In this document: in pieces, positions 1 through 6,064 of the stretch
Layout: every line of letters begins with the position of its first letter
Numbering within the stretch: the first letter of the stretch is position 1
DNA from: Bacillota bacterium
Lineage (GTDB): Bacteria > Bacillota > Clostridia > Oscillospirales > Oscillospiraceae
Reading direction: 5' to 3'
DNA: 9,940 nucleotides
Assembly (NCBI GenBank): GCA_029777215.1
Contig: JAKOSQ010000008.1
Span: forward strand, 1 to 9,940
The notes under the pieces: generated by a model
The model's input: the letters and a program-made list of their open reading frames with translations, nothing else
The model's database searches: none
What the model was told of the DNA's origin: nothing
Made by a program: the position numbers and the translations under genes

Positions 1-2286
1 AAGGGCTACATCTACCGCGGCAAAAAGCCGGTCTACTGGTGCCCGCACGACGAGACCGCTCTCGCTGAGGCCGAAATCGAATACGCCGACGACCCCGTCA
101 CGACCATCTTTGTGAAGTTCCGCGTGGTCAACGACAACGGCAAGTTCGCGCAGTTCGGCCCGCTTGATAACATCTACTTCGTCATCTGGACGACGACCAC
201 CTGGACCATCCCCGGCAACCTCGCGATTTGCCTCGGACCGGACTTTGAGTATTCTGTCGTCCGTGCCTCGAACGGTGAAATCTACATCATGGCCAAGGAA
301 CTCGTCGAGGGCGTTCTCAAAAAAGCCGGCCTCACGATCACGGAGACCCTTGCCGTCATGAAGGGCAGCGACTTTGAGCTCATGGAGGCGCAGCACCCGC
401 TTTTTGACCAGACCTCTCTCGTTATCAACGGCGAGCACGTCACGCTCGACGCCGGCACCGGCTGCGTCCATACCGCACCGGCCTACGGCGCGGACGACTT
501 CATCGTCTGCCAGCGCTACCCGCAGATCAAGGCGGGCCGCGACCTCGTCGTCAATGTCGACGACAGCGGCCGCTTCACCGCCGACGCCGGCAAGTATGAG
601 GGACTGCACGTTTTGAAGGCCCACGAGCCCATATTCAACGACCTGAAAGAGGCGGGCGCGCTTTTCGCGAGCGAGGACTTCACCCACTCCTACCCCCACT
701 GCTGGCGCTGCAAGAGCCCGATCATCTTCCGCGCCACGAACCAGTGGTTCTGCTCTGTCGATGCATTCAAAGACGAGGCTGTCGCCCAGTGCGAAGACAT
801 CAAGTGGATGCCCGAATGGGGCCACGACCGCATGATCTCAATGATCCGCGAGCGCTCCGACTGGTGCATCTCCCGCCAGCGCCAGTGGGGTTTGCCGATC
901 CCGGTGCTCTACTGCGCGGACTGCGGCGAGCCGCTGTGCACGCCGGAGACCATCGCGCTCGTCTCCAAAGTTTTCGGCGAAAAGGGCTCCAATGCCTGGT
1001 TCGAGATGGACGCCTCCGCTTTCCTGCCCGAAGGCTGCACCTGCCCCAAGTGCGGCGGCAAGAGCTTCACAAAGGGCACCGACACGCTCGACGGCTGGTT
1101 TGATTCCGGCTCGTCCCACGTTTGCTCGCTCGAGCACGACCACCCCGAGCAGTGGCCCGCCGACCTCTATCTCGAGGGCGCGGACCAGTACCGCGGCTGG
1201 TTCCAGTCCTCGATGCTGACTTCCGTGGCCACGCGCGGCAAAGCCCCGTACAAATCCGTCCTGACCCACGGCTGGACCGTCGACGGCGAGGGCAAGGCCA
1301 TGCACAAGAGCCTCGGAAACTCCGTTTTGCCAGACGAGCTCATCCCGAAATACGGCGCGGACCTCATGCGCCTCTGGGCGGCGAGCGCCGACTACCGCGT
1401 TGACATGCGCTGCTCGGACAACATCTTCAAGCAGCTCTCGGACACCTATCTCAAGATCCGCAACACCTGCCGCTTCATGCTCGGCAACCTCGACGGCTTC
1501 GATCCCGACAAGGACCTTGTCCGCTTCGAGGAGATGGAAGAGCTCGACCGCTGGGCGCTCGTACGCACAAACGCGCTCATCGAGCGCTGCACCGCGGCCT
1601 ATGAAGCCTACGAATTCTATAATGTCGTGAACGCTGTCCACAAGTTCTGCGTCATGGACCTCTCGAACTTCTATCTCGACATCGTCAAGGACCGCCTGTA
1701 CTGCGAAAAGCGCGACGGCAAGCTGCGCCGCAGCGCGCAGTCCGCGATGTATGAGATCCTCAGCGCCATGGTCCGCCTCATTGCGCCGATCCTCGCGTTC
1801 ACCTCGAACGAGATCTGGGGCGACATGAAGCTCGACAAATCGATGGACCCGAAGCACGTCATGTTAAACGACATGCCGAAGGCAAATCCCGCCTGGAGCT
1901 TCGATGCCGCCGAGAGTGAGCGCTTCGAGCTTCTCATCGCCCTGCGTGACGACGTCAACAAGGCGCTCGAGCTCGCGCGCGGCGAAAAGACCATCGGCAA
2001 GCCGCTCGACGCGGAGATCACGCTCTTCGTCTCCGACGAGGCGAAGACGAGCTTCGACAAGATCCGCGACATGCCGCTCGCGGCGGACTGCATCGTCTCC
2101 AAGGTCACGGTCTTGTCCGGCGACGGCGAGGGCCTCGCGGGTGAGGAATTCAAGGGCGTCAAGGTGAAGGTCATTCCGAGCGAAGCCCCGAAATGCCCGC
2201 GCTGCTGGACCCACAGCGAGCACATCGGCGAGGACGCGGACGATCCCGAGCTCTGCCCGCGCTGCGCCGCCGTGCTCAAGGACTGA
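1..2286 (+). CDS. ileS: Isoleucyl-tRNA synthetase, 5'-truncated by the window edge
   Basis: This cytoplasmic class I enzyme charges tRNA-Ile with isoleucine using ATP. The frame is open from base 1, so the gene begins upstream. 761 codons are visible of an expected 920-940, and the N-terminal HIGH motif lies outside the window. Numbering from the first visible codon: residues 9-28 match the family's KPV-W-C...ALAEAE-EY region. The CP1 editing domain follows, with a Thr-rich WTTTTWTIPGN motif at 63-73 and GTGCVHTAP...GADDF at 152-167. A four-Cys zinc ribbon is at C305, C308, C348 and C351. WFDSGSSH precedes the KMSKS loop, which here reads AMHKS (433-437) before LGN. The anticodon-binding helical domain follows, and the C-terminal zinc finger has C732, C735, C752 and C755. 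The stop is TGA at 2284. lspA follows after 83 bp on the same strand, an ileS-lspA arrangement known in several bacteria. No frameshift is visible. The family assignment is essentially certain. Confidence 0.97.
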   Translation, partial: KGYIYRGKKPVYWCPHDETALAEAEIEYADDPVTTIFVKFRVVNDNGKFAQFGPLDNIYFVIWTTTTWTIPGNLAICLGPDFEYSVVRASNGEIYIMAKELVEGVLKKAGLTITETLAVMKGSDFELMEAQHPLFDQTSLVINGEHVTLDAGTGCVHTAPAYGADDFIVCQRYPQIKAGRDLVVNVDDSGRFTADAGKYEGLHVLKAHEPIFNDLKEAGALFASEDFTHSYPHCWRCKSPIIFRATNQWFCSVDAFKDEAVAQCEDIKWMPEWGHDRMISMIRERSDWCISRQRQWGLPIPVLYCADCGEPLCTPETIALVSKVFGEKGSNAWFEMDASAFLPEGCTCPKCGGKSFTKGTDTLDGWFDSGSSHVCSLEHDHPEQWPADLYLEGADQYRGWFQSSMLTSVATRGKAPYKSVLTHGWTVDGEGKAMHKSLGNSVLPDELIPKYGADLMRLWAASADYRVDMRCSDNIFKQLSDTYLKIRNTCRFMLGNLDGFDPDKDLVRFEEMEELDRWALVRTNALIERCTAAYEAYEFYNVVNAVHKFCVMDLSNFYLDIVKDRLYCEKRDGKLRRSAQSAMYEILSAMVRLIAPILAFTSNEIWGDMKLDKSMDPKHVMLNDMPKANPAWSFDAAESERFELLIALRDDVNKALELARGEKTIGKPLDAEITLFVSDEAKTSFDKIRDMPLAADCIVSKVTVLSGDGEGLAGEEFKGVKVKVIPSEAPKCPRCWTHSEHIGEDADDPELCPRCAAVLKD

Positions 2287-2307
2287 TTTTCAAGCAGCAC
2301 AACCCCT

Positions 2308-2350
2308 TGGCGGAGAAGTCCGCAGGACTTTTTCGCCAGACCGATTTTTT
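2308..2350 (+). terminator. Intergenic stem-loop plus T run between ileS and lspA (attenuator or partial terminator candidate)
   Basis: The arms 2308-2321 and 2325-2338 pair over 14 positions, including two G-T wobbles, around a GCA loop. Six T residues follow at 2345-2350, seven bases after the stem. The lspA ribosome site starts only seven bases later. The gap between stem and T run is longer than in a classical intrinsic terminator, so partial termination, RNA processing or an mRNA-stability role are all possible. What is seen is the hairpin and T run; the function is inferred. Confidence 0.45.
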
Positions 2351-2356
2351 ACCCGC

Positions 2357-2363
2357 AGGAGGT
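2357..2363 (+). promoter_or_regulatory. Strong ribosome binding site that fixes the lspA start
   Basis: AGGAGGT lies six bases before ATG 2370. The lspA frame is open upstream to about 2193, inside ileS, but this near-perfect SD site and the hydrophobic N-terminus typical of LspA place the start at 2370. Confidence 0.85.
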
Positions 2364-2369
2364 ACTTCT

Positions 2370-3350
2370 ATGTCCTACGTTATCGCCGTGCTGCTCATCC
2401 TGATCGGCGATCAGGCAATGAAATACTGGACGAGCGTGAATATCCCGCTCAACAGCGCTCCGCGCAGCTTTATCCCCAACGTTGTCGACATCACCAACAT
2501 CCACAATTCCGGAGCGGCATTCGGCATCCTCCGGAATGCGGGTGCGCGGTGGCTGTTCATCGTTCTCGCGGTCGCCTTTGTCGCGCTCGTGATCTGGCTG
2601 CTCAAAAACGACGTCATAAAGGGCCGCTTCGGCCGCTGGATGCTTGTCATGGTCATGGCCGGCGGCGTCGGCAATTGCCTCGACCGCATTGTCAGCGGCT
2701 ACGTCGTCGACATGTTCCAGTTCGCACCCAAATTTCTGGACTGGTTCCCCGTTTTCAATATCGCGGACATCTTCATCTCCGTGTGCGGCATCCTGTTTTG
2801 CATTTACCTGCTGAAAAACAAGGACGATTTCAGCGACAAGAAGCTCTCGGAGGCCGCCGAGCGTGTGCCGCGCGTCCCGCGTCCGCGCCGCGGCGAGGAG
2901 CCGGACCCGATGGCTGACCGCGTCGATTATATCTCCCAGCTCAGCCGCCCCGTCGTCGAGGGCAAAAAGCACATTGAGGCCGAAAAGCTGGCCCGCGAGA
3001 TCGAAAAGACCGAGCCGCAGCTCGGCGTTGGCCCCGGCGAGTGGGTGACCCCGCTCGACGAGCCCGCGCCGGCGGAGAAGACCGCAAAGCGTCCGGCGCA
3101 CACCAATCCTTTTGAAACGTTCAATAATGCGTCCGCGCCGGCGGACGCCGAGACGGCGAAGACCGACTGGGCCAACCCCTTTGACGAGACGGCCCAGGCC
3201 CCCGCGCCCGCCCCGGCCGCACAGCCCGAACCCGCCCCGGCCCCGGAGGCCGCGCCGGACCTCTTTTCCGACGTCAGGCCCGCCGCGCCGAAAAAGGACG
3301 AGGGCGCCTTCTCGGTCGACGATATCATCGCGGAGTTCAAGGACAAATGA
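2370..3350 (+). CDS. lspA: Lipoprotein signal peptidase (signal peptidase II) with a long C-terminal tail
   Basis: This inner-membrane aspartyl protease removes the signal peptide from prolipoproteins after lipidation of the +1 Cys. It has 326 aa; typical LspA has about 150-170. The core (residues 1-150) has four hydrophobic segments and all family signatures: GDQAMK at 13-18, HNSGAAFG at 45-52, GNCLDR at 101-106 with catalytic D105, and FNIADIFI at 129-136 with catalytic D133. Residues 151-326 form a charged, then Pro/Ala/Glu-rich, apparently disordered tail. It contains two NPF tripeptides (246-248 and 269-271) and ends in FSVDDIIAEFKDK. By known LspA topology the tail would be cytoplasmic. 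It is read in frame without interruption, so it is not an obvious frameshift. The start is fixed by AGGAGGT six bases upstream. The stop overlaps the next ATG by four bases, implying translational coupling. The core assignment is very secure; the role of the tail is unknown. Confidence 0.96.
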   Translation: MSYVIAVLLILIGDQAMKYWTSVNIPLNSAPRSFIPNVVDITNIHNSGAAFGILRNAGARWLFIVLAVAFVALVIWLLKNDVIKGRFGRWMLVMVMAGGVGNCLDRIVSGYVVDMFQFAPKFLDWFPVFNIADIFISVCGILFCIYLLKNKDDFSDKKLSEAAERVPRVPRPRRGEEPDPMADRVDYISQLSRPVVEGKKHIEAEKLAREIEKTEPQLGVGPGEWVTPLDEPAPAEKTAKRPAHTNPFETFNNASAPADAETAKTDWANPFDETAQAPAPAPAAQPEPAPAPEAAPDLFSDVRPAAPKKDEGAFSVDDIIAEFKDK

Positions 3351-4261
3351 CAGACACCTATACTGTGACGGCAACGGAGAGCGGCGAGCGGATCGACGCT
3401 CTCCTTGCGCATGAGATCGATGCGCTCACGCGAAGTCAAGCCGCGCGCCTCATCGCGGACGGTGCGGTGACACTCCGCTGCGAGCCGCTCAAAAAAAACC
3501 ACCGGGTCACGGCCGGCGACGTCTACGTCGTCGAGGTCCCGGAGCCGGAGGAAACGGCACTCGTGCCGCAGAACATCCCCCTCGACGTCGCCTTTGAGGA
3601 CGCTGACGTGATCGTTGTGAACAAACCGCGCGGCATGGTCGTCCACCCCGCACCCGGACACCCGGATTCAACGCTCGTCAACGCGCTTTTGTACCACTGC
3701 GGGGACAGTCTCTCGGGCGTCGGCGGCGAAAAGCGGCCCGGCATCGTCCACCGCATCGACATGGACACCTCCGGCCTCATCATCGCCGCGAAAAACGACT
3801 ACGCCCACCGCTATCTCTCTGCCCAGCTCGCGGACCACACGCTCGCGCGGACCTACGAGGCCGTCGTTTGCGGCAATCTTCGCGAGGATTCCGGCACCGT
3901 CGACGCGCCGATCGGGCGCTGCCCGGCGGACCGCAAGCGCATGGCCGTCATACCGGACGGTCGAAGCGCCATCACGCACTGGGAGGTCATCGCGCGCTAC
4001 AACGGCTACACCCACGTCCGCTGCATGCTCGAAACGGGGCGCACGCACCAGATCCGCGTCCACATGGCGCACATCGGCCACCCGCTGCTGGGCGATCTGG
4101 TGTATGGCCGCAAGCGCGCGGACAAGGGACTCGAGGGTCAGTGCCTTCACGCGAAGGAGCTTCGTTTTCTCCACCCGCGCACCGGCGAGTACGTCACGGT
4201 GACAAGCGAGCTGCCGGACTATTTCAAGGACGTTCTCAAAAAGCTCGGCGAGACGATATGA
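3347..4261 (+). CDS. RluD/YlyB-type (RluA family) large-subunit rRNA pseudouridine synthase
   Basis: The enzyme isomerises specific uridines in RNA to pseudouridine; RluD-like members act on 23S rRNA. Its 304 aa are typical for the group. An S4-like RNA-binding domain covers about residues 10-65 (GERIDALLA...LTRSQAARLIADGAV). The catalytic domain carries VVNKPRGMVVHPAPGH at 90-105, then HRIDMDTSG at 135-143, where D138 is the catalytic Asp of the family's HRLDxxTSG motif. Further on are GRTHQIRVHM and HPLLGDLVYG. The start ATG overlaps the lspA stop as ATGA. AAGGA lies only three bases upstream, so translational coupling to lspA is likely. An lspA-RluD-like pair also occurs in Bacillus (lspA-ylyB). 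The gene is the last of the operon, and a strong hairpin terminator follows 13 bases after the stop. The exact target uridine cannot be read from sequence, so no symbol is assigned. Confidence 0.93.
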   Translation: MTDTYTVTATESGERIDALLAHEIDALTRSQAARLIADGAVTLRCEPLKKNHRVTAGDVYVVEVPEPEETALVPQNIPLDVAFEDADVIVVNKPRGMVVHPAPGHPDSTLVNALLYHCGDSLSGVGGEKRPGIVHRIDMDTSGLIIAAKNDYAHRYLSAQLADHTLARTYEAVVCGNLREDSGTVDAPIGRCPADRKRMAVIPDGRSAITHWEVIARYNGYTHVRCMLETGRTHQIRVHMAHIGHPLLGDLVYGRKRADKGLEGQCLHAKELRFLHPRTGEYVTVTSELPDYFKDVLKKLGETI

Positions 4262-4274
4262 GCCGGGAAGCGAA

Positions 4275-4318
4275 AAAACGAAAGTGGACGCGTTGTGAAA
4301 CACATCCACTTTCGTTTT
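4275..4318 (+). terminator. Terminator of the ileS-lspA-pseudouridine synthase operon
   Basis: There is a perfect 14-bp stem (4275-4288 with 4305-4318). It has A-rich DNA before it (AAAAAA from 4273), a right arm ending in TTTT, and an inner TGTG-AAA-CACA pairing in the loop. It starts 13 bases after the stop codon. The A and T flanks would let it work in both directions, which suits a convergent gene pair. Confidence 0.75.
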
Positions 4319-4328
4319 GAAAAACCCT

Positions 4329-4440
4329 CGCAGAGCTCGCGCCCGCAGGCGCGAATAAAATGGAAGTATTTTTCGCCGCGACCTGTGCGCGGCAAAAAAT
4401 ACTTCTCGCGGAGTGTGCGACGACTGGCCGCTTGCGGCCA
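4329..4440. repeat. Composite palindromic intergenic element (three hairpins)
   Basis: Hairpin A is 4337-4343 with 4348-4354 (TCGCGCC / GGCGCGA, perfect). Hairpin B is 4363-4380 with 4388-4405, matching at 17 of 18 positions around a 7-base loop. Hairpin C is 4425-4440 (TGGCCGC-TT-GCGGCCA). The segments 4329-4341 and 4407-4419 can also pair imperfectly (10 of 13 with one wobble), enclosing hairpin B and competing with A. No credible gene covers the stretch. The layout resembles dispersed palindromic repeats of the REP/BIME or small MITE kind. Only one copy is visible here, so calling it a repeat family is inference. Confidence 0.45.
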
Positions 4441-4468
4441 ACGAGGCGCGAAGCGGAGTGCATTCCCC

Positions 4469-4502
4469 TTTAACAGCTCGGGGCTTGCCCAGAGCCGTTA
4501 AA
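4469..4502 (-). terminator. Stem-loop at the end of the MATE gene
   Basis: The arms TTTAAC, GCTC and GGGC pair with GCCC, GAGC and GTTAAA, with two single-base mismatches and a two-base centre. The structure includes the MATE stop codon (4498-4500). No T run follows on the minus strand (GGGGAATG instead), so as a terminator it is weaker than the hairpin at 4275-4318. Confidence 0.45.
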
Positions 4503-5880
4503 GTTTGTCGAGTTGGGTGCGCTTGACGCGGCGGTAGAGGAGCAGGGCGACGATGAAGCCCAGCACCTCGGCGCAGGGGAAGGCCCACCAGACGTTGTTG
4601 ACCTCGCCCGTCTTTGCGAGCAGCCATGCAATCGGTAGCACGCCGACGAGCTGGCGGACGATCTGGACGATGAGGGCGTAGACCCCGCGCGCGAGCGCCT
4701 GAAAAACGGAGCACAGCACGAAAACGACGCCGGAGAACAGAAAGCCCAGGCTGATGCGCCGCAGTGCGGCGACGCCCATCGCCATCGTCTCGGGCTTGTC
4801 GATGAAGATCGACAAAATCGGCTTCGGGAAGAGCTGGAACAGCGCAAGGCCGATCGCCATGATGACGAACGCGTAGATGAGCGCGATCTTCGTTGTGCGG
4901 CGGATGCGGTCGGGGCGGCGCGCGCCGAAGTTGTAAGCGACAATGGGGATCATGCCGTTGTTGAGTCCGAAGACCGGCATGTAGATGAAGCTCTGGAGCT
5001 TGAAATAGACCGTCATGACCGCCGTGGCGGAGGCGGAAAACGCGATGAGGATGAGGTTGATGCCGTAAATCATCACGGAGACGACCGTGGTGTTGACGAT
5101 GGCGGGCACGCCGACGGCGTAGATCTCGCCGATGGTTTTGCCGCTGGGACGCCAGCCCCGGAGCTTGAACTGGATCTCTTTATTATATTTGAGGTTGAAG
5201 TAAAGATCGACAAAGGACGACAAAATCTGACCGATGACGGTCGCGACCGCCGCGCCGGCGACGCCCATTTTTGGGCAGCCGAGCAGGCCGAAAATCATGA
5301 TCGGGTCGAGGATGATGTTTGTGATCGCGCCGACCATCTGGCCGATCATCGAGAGCTTCGTCTTGCCGGTCGACTGCAGCAGGCGGGCGTAGGTGATGTC
5401 AAAGAACATGCCGAAGGAGACGACGCAGCAGATGCGGAGGTAGTCCGTGCCCATTTTGACGATCTCGGGGTTCTCAGTCTGCCGCTCAAAGAAGGCGTGC
5501 GCCCCGAAGAGCCCGACAAAGATGAAGGCGATCGTGCTCAGCAGCGCGAGGAAAATGCCGTTCATCGCCGCGTCGTTGACGGCCTTCTGGTTTTTTTCGC
5601 CGAGGCGGCGGGAGAGCAGCGAGTTGATGCCGACGCCGGTGCCGACCGCGATGCCGATCATGAGGTTCTGGACCGGGAAGGCGAGGCCGACAGCGGTGAG
5701 CGCGTCCTCGCTTAGGCGCGAGACAAAGAAGCTGTCCACGACGTTATACAGCGCTTGGATCAGCATGGAGATCATCATGGGGACGGCGAGCTTCATCAGC
5801 AGCGGGCGCTCGTCCATCGTGCCCATGATGTTCTCGGGCAATTTTTCAAATTCTTCGTTCAATTGTTCCACTCTTTTCAA
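4498..5880 (-). CDS. MATE-family multidrug/cation efflux transporter
   Basis: This is an integral membrane antiporter that exports drugs or metabolites using a Na+ or H+ gradient; the substrate is not predictable. Its 460 aa fit the family, with about twelve hydrophobic helices in two halves. Recognisable MATE features are LAVPMMISMLIQALYNVVDSFF near residues 31-52, PVQNLMIGIAVGTGVG at 69-84, LLQSTGKTK at 167-175, NIILDPIMIFG at 188-198, and FGLNNGMIPIVAYNFGARR in the second half. Overall it looks closest to the MepA/DinF-like clostridial branch. The upstream-most start is TTG at 5880, with no SD and only about ten bases from the predicted transcription start. A TTG at 5862 has a better-placed AAAAGAG eight bases upstream, and an ATG at 5826 is also possible. 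All choices leave the membrane domain intact. The gene is monocistronic, convergent with the pseudouridine synthase gene and divergent from the DUF362 gene. Confidence 0.93.
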   Translation of the reverse strand: MKRVEQLNEEFEKLPENIMGTMDERPLLMKLAVPMMISMLIQALYNVVDSFFVSRLSEDALTAVGLAFPVQNLMIGIAVGTGVGINSLLSRRLGEKNQKAVNDAAMNGIFLALLSTIAFIFVGLFGAHAFFERQTENPEIVKMGTDYLRICCVVSFGMFFDITYARLLQSTGKTKLSMIGQMVGAITNIILDPIMIFGLLGCPKMGVAGAAVATVIGQILSSFVDLYFNLKYNKEIQFKLRGWRPSGKTIGEIYAVGVPAIVNTTVVSVMIYGINLILIAFSASATAVMTVYFKLQSFIYMPVFGLNNGMIPIVAYNFGARRPDRIRRTTKIALIYAFVIMAIGLALFQLFPKPILSIFIDKPETMAMGVAALRRISLGFLFSGVVFVLCSVFQALARGVYALIVQIVRQLVGVLPIAWLLAKTGEVNNVWWAFPCAEVLGFIVALLLYRRVKRTQLDKL

Positions 5881-5897
5881 TTTACAGGGTAATTTTC

Positions 5898-5926
5898 ATT
5901 ATACTATGGCGGCGGAACGATGGCAA
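5898..5926 (-). promoter_or_regulatory. Promoter of the MATE gene
   Basis: Reading on the minus strand, TTGCCA (5926-5921) is followed by a 17-bp spacer and TATAAT (5903-5898). That is 5/6 plus 6/6 matches to the sigma-A/sigma-70 consensus. Transcription should start near 5891, leaving a very short leader before the coding region. Confidence 0.8.
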
Positions 5927-5933
5927 CACAAAT

Positions 5934-5964
5934 CGCCGGCGCGCGCCGGCGCGCTCATTTTTTT
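5934..5964 (+). promoter_or_regulatory. Perfect GC palindrome followed by T7, between two divergent promoters
   Basis: Bases 5934-5951 are an 18-bp perfect palindrome, and a second overlapping one spans 5941-5954. Seven T residues occupy 5958-5964. On the plus strand this reads as a compact intrinsic terminator that would stop transcripts coming from within the MATE gene. Its position, 8 bp upstream of the MATE -35 and 25 bp before the DUF362 -35, would also suit an operator. Which one it is cannot be decided from sequence. Confidence 0.45.
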
Positions 5965-5975
5965 CGTGCAGACTA

Positions 5976-6004
5976 TTGACTTGCGGCCCTGTTCGGGGTA
6001 TATG
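5976..6004 (+). promoter_or_regulatory. Probable promoter of the DUF362 gene
   Basis: TTGACT (5976-5981), a 17-bp spacer, then TATATG (5999-6004). The -35 is good (5/6) and the -10 fair (4/6). TATGCT at 6001, with a 19-bp spacer, is an alternative -10. Confidence 0.55.
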
Positions 6005-6051
6005 CTTTTAGATACGGAACAAAAAAACTCATTCACCGCCGCAAAAGAAAC

Positions 6052-6056
6052 GGAGG
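6052..6056 (+). promoter_or_regulatory. Ribosome binding site fixing the DUF362 start
   Basis: GGAGG lies eight bases before ATG 6065. The reading frame is open upstream as far as 5447, antisense to the MATE gene, so this site and the promoter at 5976 decide that translation begins at 6065. Confidence 0.85.
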
Positions 6057-6064
6057 AAAACACC

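Noticed and set aside
838..1857. Long minus-strand open frame inside ileS (339 codons)
   Set aside because: It is the antisense of a well-conserved gene in GC-rich DNA, where stop codons are rare. The predicted product is an Arg/Val/Glu/Ala-rich sequence without recognisable domains.
2193..2369. Upstream extension of the lspA frame into ileS
   Set aside because: The region is the ileS zinc finger in another frame plus the intergenic hairpin. A strong SD site and the LspA N-terminus fix the start at 2370.
4236..4501. Small open frames on both strands in the hairpin-rich intergenic region (68 and 75 codons)
   Set aside because: They read through five hairpins, lack ribosome sites, and their products are Arg/Ser/Ala-rich. 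The pairing pattern explains the sequence better than coding does.
5976..6006. Possible MerR-type promoter (19-bp spacer between TTGACT and TATGCT)
   Set aside because: The spacer lacks a convincing dyad (only CCC/GGG), no MerR gene is present in the window, and a 17-bp alternative exists.
5447..6064. Upstream extension of the DUF362 frame by 206 codons
   Set aside because: It lies antisense to the MATE gene and upstream of a plausible promoter. ATG 6065 has a good ribosome site and matches the family N-terminus.
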